Notes under the pieces: generated by a model
The model's input: only the letters and a program-made list of their open reading frames with translations
The model's database searches: none
What the model was told of the DNA's origin: nothing
Position numbers and translations under genes: made by a program
Part shown: positions 60,717 through 64,000 of the stretch, piece after piece
Layout: every line of letters starts with the position of its first letter
Numbering within the stretch: the first letter of the stretch is position 1
Source: Pseudomonas fluorescens
GTDB taxonomy: Bacteria > Pseudomonadota > Gammaproteobacteria > Pseudomonadales > Pseudomonadaceae
Length of the DNA stretch: 64,000 bases
Reading direction: 5' to 3'
Assembly (NCBI RefSeq): GCF_019212185.1
Contig: NZ_CP078138.1
Coordinates: forward strand, 62,001-126,000

Positions 60717-62855
60717 TTAACGCGCCCGGCGCCGGCGCAGCATCAGCAAGCCGGCGCCAACCACCAGGAGGATCGCAGTCACCTGCAACGTACGTTTGTA
60801 GGGGCGCAAGCCCGTACGCAGACCGTCCAGCGACTGGGTCACGTAACGTTTGTTGGCCGCAGTGAAATCGGGTTGCTGGCATTGCTGCCCGAAGTTCTCC
60901 GCCCAAGGCACGTACGGCCCTTGTTCGACATAGCGCCGGTATAACGCGCTCTGGTCGGCAAGGCTGGTGCCCCAACCCGAAGCCTGGCAAAGCACCGCGG
61001 CGAATGCCTGGCTGCTGTGGGGCAACAGATCGGCCGCTTGGCTCGCCAACCCAGTGGCGACGTAGCGGTAATGGAAACGCAGATCGGGTTGCGCGGCGCT
61101 GGCTTGTTGGCGCTGTACCTCGGCATCGGAAATCAGCGGTGCAGGCTTGATCTCAGGGATGTCCAGGCTGAAATTACCCTCGAAGGTGGCGTAGTCCGGC
61201 GCCATCTCGTAACCGAGCAACTCCATGCCATGCTCACGGGCCAAACGGCCGGCGTCGTAGAAAGCTTGCGCGCGTTTGGTCGGCCACCATCCCGATTGCG
61301 CCTGCTCGCGTAAGTCACCGTATTCCTTGGCCAGCACCTGCAATTGCGGGTTTTCGAAGTACGCCGGCGCTTGCTCGAAGCGCTGTTCACGCAATAAGCG
61401 ACGCCCCAGCAGATCACGCAATCGCGCGGCTACCGGGATCGGCTCGTAGTTGTCGCGCTGCGCCTGAGTCAGGGGGGCCGGAGCCGGAACCTGTTGATCG
61501 ACGAACTGCTTGAGTTCATCGACCGTCAGTACGCGTTCCGCCACCTGCGCCGCATCCTGCCAATACAGGTCCTGGCTGCGATAGAGCTGCTCGAAGGCTT
61601 GCAGGTAGTCACCGCGCTCCAGGGCCAGTAAGGCACTTTCGCCCTCGACCCGGCAACCCGGCTTGAGGGTTTCGAAGTCGCCACTCGCCGTGTCGCGATA
61701 GCCCCAATCCTCGTCCTGCGGAAAGGCTTTCGCCGCTTTTGCGTAAGCGCTCACGGCCGAGGCTTTGTCGCCATCGCGCAGGGCAATTTTCGCCCGCAAC
61801 CACCACGCCAGGCCGCCGTCACCGGCATGCTCCAGCAAGGTTTTGCTGGTAGCGTAATCACCCACCTGATAGTTCAGCGCCGCCAGGCGATCGGCATTGT
61901 CGAGGCTGCCGGCGGTGTTATGCAGCAGCGCCTTGATCATTTTTTGCTCAGTCGGCGGTTGTTCGCCAAACGACCAGCCGACATGGCTGATCAGCGCCGC
62001 CGTGACCAACTGCTGCACCGCCTTGCCCTCGAGCAAGCGATTGAGTTGGGCCTCAGGTAGCGCATTGAGTTCCTGCACCAACTGCTTGAGCGAGCTATAA
62101 CCCACCGGCGACCCCAGCGAACTCTGGCTGGCATACAACTCGACAGCCGTGTTCCAGTCACCGGCTTGACGCACCACTCGCGCCTCTTCACCCAGGCTGG
62201 CAATGCCCAGGTCCAATGGGTCGCTGAAGCCGTCGATGCTCAGTTGCCGGGCCTGGGAAAAGGCCTCGCGCGCCTGTTGCAAAAGGTCGTGGCGCTCGGC
62301 GTCATCCAGCTCGCTGGCCTGCTGACTGACAGCGACCAACGCCCGGCCCAGCGAATACGCCGCCCAGGTGCTGCGCAACCCACGCTGATCGGCCGGCAAC
62401 GCCAGCACTTGGCGGAAATACTCCGCCGCCAGCGCCGCGTCGCCGGCATTGAAAGCGACCGCGCCGGCCGTGTACAGGCTCAGTTCGGCGGCCAGGCCCG
62501 CGCTCTCCGCTTGCACTCGCTGAGCAGTGCTCAAGGTTCGCAACTGCGCCACCAGCGTGCGCTGAGCGTCGTTCAAGCCCACTTGCTCCGCCGCAGTCCG
62601 CGCCTTCAGGTAGGGATCTTCGTCACTGCCATAGTCATAACGGGGAACCGTGGCCGTCGCCGGCTTGAGCCCGGTAATCGCCTTGCCCAGTCGATTGACC
62701 TCGAACTGGAAACTGCCTTCCGGCAACTCGCCGAGGGTCTGTGCCCGATCGCCCAGCAGGCGCAGTGGGAAATCCGGTCCGCAGGCCAGCGCCGTGCCCA
62801 GCGGCACACTCAGGCTAATGGCCAACAACAGCCGCGACCCGTTACGGGAAAACAT
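60717..62855 (-). CDS. Large exported repeat protein with C-terminal membrane tail
   Basis: A 712-residue protein that I cannot assign. A signal peptide (LLLAISLSVPLGTALA) ends just before CGPDFPLRLL; the Cys there gives only a poor lipobox. The middle is helical and alanine-rich with TPR-like units (AGDAALAAEYFRQVLALPADQ, and SAVSAYAKAAKAFPQDEDWG). The last about 25 residues form a membrane helix followed by RRRRAR, an inside-anchored tail, so the bulk should face the periplasm. ATG 62855 has AAGGAGG five bases upstream. It overlaps the end of the DUF3142 gene by 14 bases, so the two are translationally coupled. Confidence 0.75.
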   Translation of the reverse strand: MFSRNGSRLLLAISLSVPLGTALACGPDFPLRLLGDRAQTLGELPEGSFQFEVNRLGKAITGLKPATATVPRYDYGSDEDPYLKARTAAEQVGLNDAQRTLVAQLRTLSTAQRVQAESAGLAAELSLYTAGAVAFNAGDAALAAEYFRQVLALPADQRGLRSTWAAYSLGRALVAVSQQASELDDAERHDLLQQAREAFSQARQLSIDGFSDPLDLGIASLGEEARVVRQAGDWNTAVELYASQSSLGSPVGYSSLKQLVQELNALPEAQLNRLLEGKAVQQLVTAALISHVGWSFGEQPPTEQKMIKALLHNTAGSLDNADRLAALNYQVGDYATSKTLLEHAGDGGLAWWLRAKIALRDGDKASAVSAYAKAAKAFPQDEDWGYRDTASGDFETLKPGCRVEGESALLALERGDYLQAFEQLYRSQDLYWQDAAQVAERVLTVDELKQFVDQQVPAPAPLTQAQRDNYEPIPVAARLRDLLGRRLLREQRFEQAPAYFENPQLQVLAKEYGDLREQAQSGWWPTKRAQAFYDAGRLAREHGMELLGYEMAPDYATFEGNFSLDIPEIKPAPLISDAEVQRQQASAAQPDLRFHYRYVATGLASQAADLLPHSSQAFAAVLCQASGWGTSLADQSALYRRYVEQGPYVPWAENFGQQCQQPDFTAANKRYVTQSLDGLRTGLRPYKRTLQVTAILLVVGAGLLMLRRRRAR

Positions 62856-64000
62856 GTGAACCTCCTTGATCGATGGTTGTGCAGCGTGCCCAGCCCAACG
62901 TGCGCTGGGCACCGGCAGGCAGGCGGCCGTCCTTGAGACGGCTGAATTCGAGTTGCCCTGGTGTCTGTTGCAACGCGTAGCCGTTGAGCCCGTCTGCCGC
63001 CTCACACTGGGTCGCCGCCAGCGTCAGCCGTGCCGGCAAGGCGCTGTCGAGGTTGCCATCATTGCGCAGGACGATGTCGTAGAGACCGTCGTTACCGGAA
63101 AGGTTCAGTGCCAAACCGCTGCGCAGCGGATTGCCCTGGGCCACAGCGCGCAAAGTGGTCAGGCTCCAGGCGCGTCGATCACCCGCAAGCGGCAGGCGAA
63201 ACCAGATCAGGCCGGCGAGATGGGCTGGCGGTGCATGACGCAATTGAGCGGCCAAGGTCGACAGTTGTTGCGGGTCAGCCATCAGTTCACGGCGCTGCCC
63301 ACCCTGCTCGATGGGTACCTCGCTTTCCACCAGCGGCGCCCCGCCATCGCCCGGCAGCACGGCGATACCGTAGGCCGGTAATGCCAGGTAGAACGGTTTG
63401 TCAGTCGCCCGGCTCCAGCGCTCCGCCCACTGCTTGGCCTGCACCGGATCGAACAAACCCCGTTTGGGATCGCTGACGGCGTGTACTTGCAACACGCTGC
63501 TGTCGACTTGCGCCAGAAGACCGGGCAGCTGCGGGCTGTCGAGCCAGGCCGGCAATGCGGTGATGCTCAATTTCAAGGAAACCGGCAGCGCATTACGCAA
63601 CGTCTGGAGAAACTGCCGATAGGCCGGCAGCCGCGCGGTCCCGGCGTCGTGGTCGATTTCCACACCCGCCAGCGTCAGGCTCTGGGCCTGCCAATCGGCG
63701 GCTACCTGAAGGATTTGTTTGATGGTTTCGCTAGCGTCCAGCTGCTTGAGCTGCCCATCTAGCCGCACCACCGCAATCAATGGGCGCGCGTCGATTTTCA
63801 ACAGGGCGCTATCGATCTGCGCCCGGCGCCAGCCAGCGTGTGGATGATTTTGCAGCGCCAACACTCGCAGGGTTGAAAACCCGTCACGCGATTGCGCCAG
63901 GGCCTCGGCATGGGCCGGGGTCCATTGCCGTTGCCAGATGTAGAGTTGTTGATCGAGGGACGGCGTACTTGATTGCCCGCAACCGCCTAGGAGCGCGAGG
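62842..64000 (-). CDS. DUF3142 lipoprotein, 5' end outside the window
   Basis: Partial gene: the frame stays open to the window edge and its start codon lies beyond 64000. The first codons seen read LALLGGCGQSSTPSL, a strong lipobox, so the product is lipid-anchored. It continues LYIWQRQWTPAH and VLALQNHPHAGWRR, then a TIM-barrel-like stretch typical of DUF3142 (LTLAGVEIDHDAG, KPFYLALPAYGIAVL, LAGLIWFRLPL). DUF3142 proteins resemble glycoside-hydrolase barrels, but no activity is established. It is the upstream partner of the overlapping exported protein gene, which suggests a joint envelope function. Confidence 0.8.
   Translation of the reverse strand, partial: LALLGGCGQSSTPSLDQQLYIWQRQWTPAHAEALAQSRDGFSTLRVLALQNHPHAGWRRAQIDSALLKIDARPLIAVVRLDGQLKQLDASETIKQILQVAADWQAQSLTLAGVEIDHDAGTARLPAYRQFLQTLRNALPVSLKLSITALPAWLDSPQLPGLLAQVDSSVLQVHAVSDPKRGLFDPVQAKQWAERWSRATDKPFYLALPAYGIAVLPGDGGAPLVESEVPIEQGGQRRELMADPQQLSTLAAQLRHAPPAHLAGLIWFRLPLAGDRRAWSLTTLRAVAQGNPLRSGLALNLSGNDGLYDIVLRNDGNLDSALPARLTLAATQCEAADGLNGYALQQTPGQLEFSRLKDGRLPAGAQRTLGWARCTTIDQGGSHVFP

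Noticed and set aside
62775..62855. Lipobox in the 712-residue exported protein
   Set aside because: The residues before the Cys (Ala-Leu-Ala) do not match the Leu at -3 that lipoboxes prefer; an ordinary signal peptide is more likely.
1..64000. tRNA, rRNA, CRISPR, transposase or prophage genes
   Set aside because: I looked for tRNA-like folds, regular direct repeats with spacers, and integrase, transposase and phage structural proteins, and found none that I could support.

Overview
The window looks like a chromosomal segment of a fluorescent-group Pseudomonas. Protein sequences are closest to what I know from Pseudomonas, coding is dense and GC-rich, Pseudomonas-type REP palindromes are present, and the gene order (pstS, purEK, aspA, pycAB/pycR, uvrD, pdxY, then a zinc-starvation cluster) follows, with insertions, the last part of the P. 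aeruginosa PAO1 map. I see no rRNA, tRNA, CRISPR array, prophage or insertion sequence.

Layout. 1-7.1 kb: the phosphate-binding protein PstS with a four-repeat Pho box, an MFS transporter, a thioesterase, a sugar-phosphate mutarotase, two small envelope proteins, and purE-purK with an attenuator-like leader. 7.1-8.2 kb: an AT-rich island with an intact small metzincin-type protease gene next to a decayed sibling. 8.2-17.2 kb: amino-acid and polyamine catabolism, comprising a HypT-like LysR regulator, aspartase, alanine/glycine symporter, type I asparaginase, AraC regulator, acetylpolyamine amidohydrolase and a polyamine-binding protein. 17.3-26.4 kb: two tandem, paralogous giant proteins (about 1,520 residues each) of the dermonecrotic-toxin-like DUF6543 type. 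26.5-31 kb: a MocR regulator divergent from a PaiB-like gene and two acetyltransferases, then a broken hipA with an intact hipB antitoxin gene. 31-37.2 kb: two-subunit pyruvate carboxylase and its regulator pycR, and a HexR-like regulator. 37.2-48.5 kb: a GGDEF/EAL protein, uvrD, a half-size EamA carrier, Tim44-like and SMI1 proteins, a CPA2 antiporter, a thioesterase and pdxY.

48.5-55.7 kb is the zinc-starvation (Zur) cluster. Leftward it encodes zigA, a DUF1826 gene and a second COG0523 GTPase gene. Rightward it encodes a small exported protein, zinc-independent folE2, a gamma-carbonic-anhydrase-like gene, a dihydroorotase paralogue and a threonyl-tRNA-synthetase-like gene. Two Zur-box palindromes sit at the two outward promoters. 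The ThrRS-like protein lacks the whole class II catalytic core and has lost most editing residues.

55.7-64 kb: a DUF3617 protein, cardiolipin synthase and cyclopropane synthase genes whose stop codons overlap, a stand-alone dihydrolipoyl dehydrogenase, and an overlapping two-gene unit (a DUF3142 lipoprotein cut by the window end, followed by a large exported protein with a C-terminal membrane tail).

The most unusual items are the coreless ThrRS, the giant toxin-like pair, a 12-bp tandem repeat of DnaA-box-like units inside the MocR linker, three hip operators spaced exactly 42 bp apart, and the protease gene next to its pseudogene.
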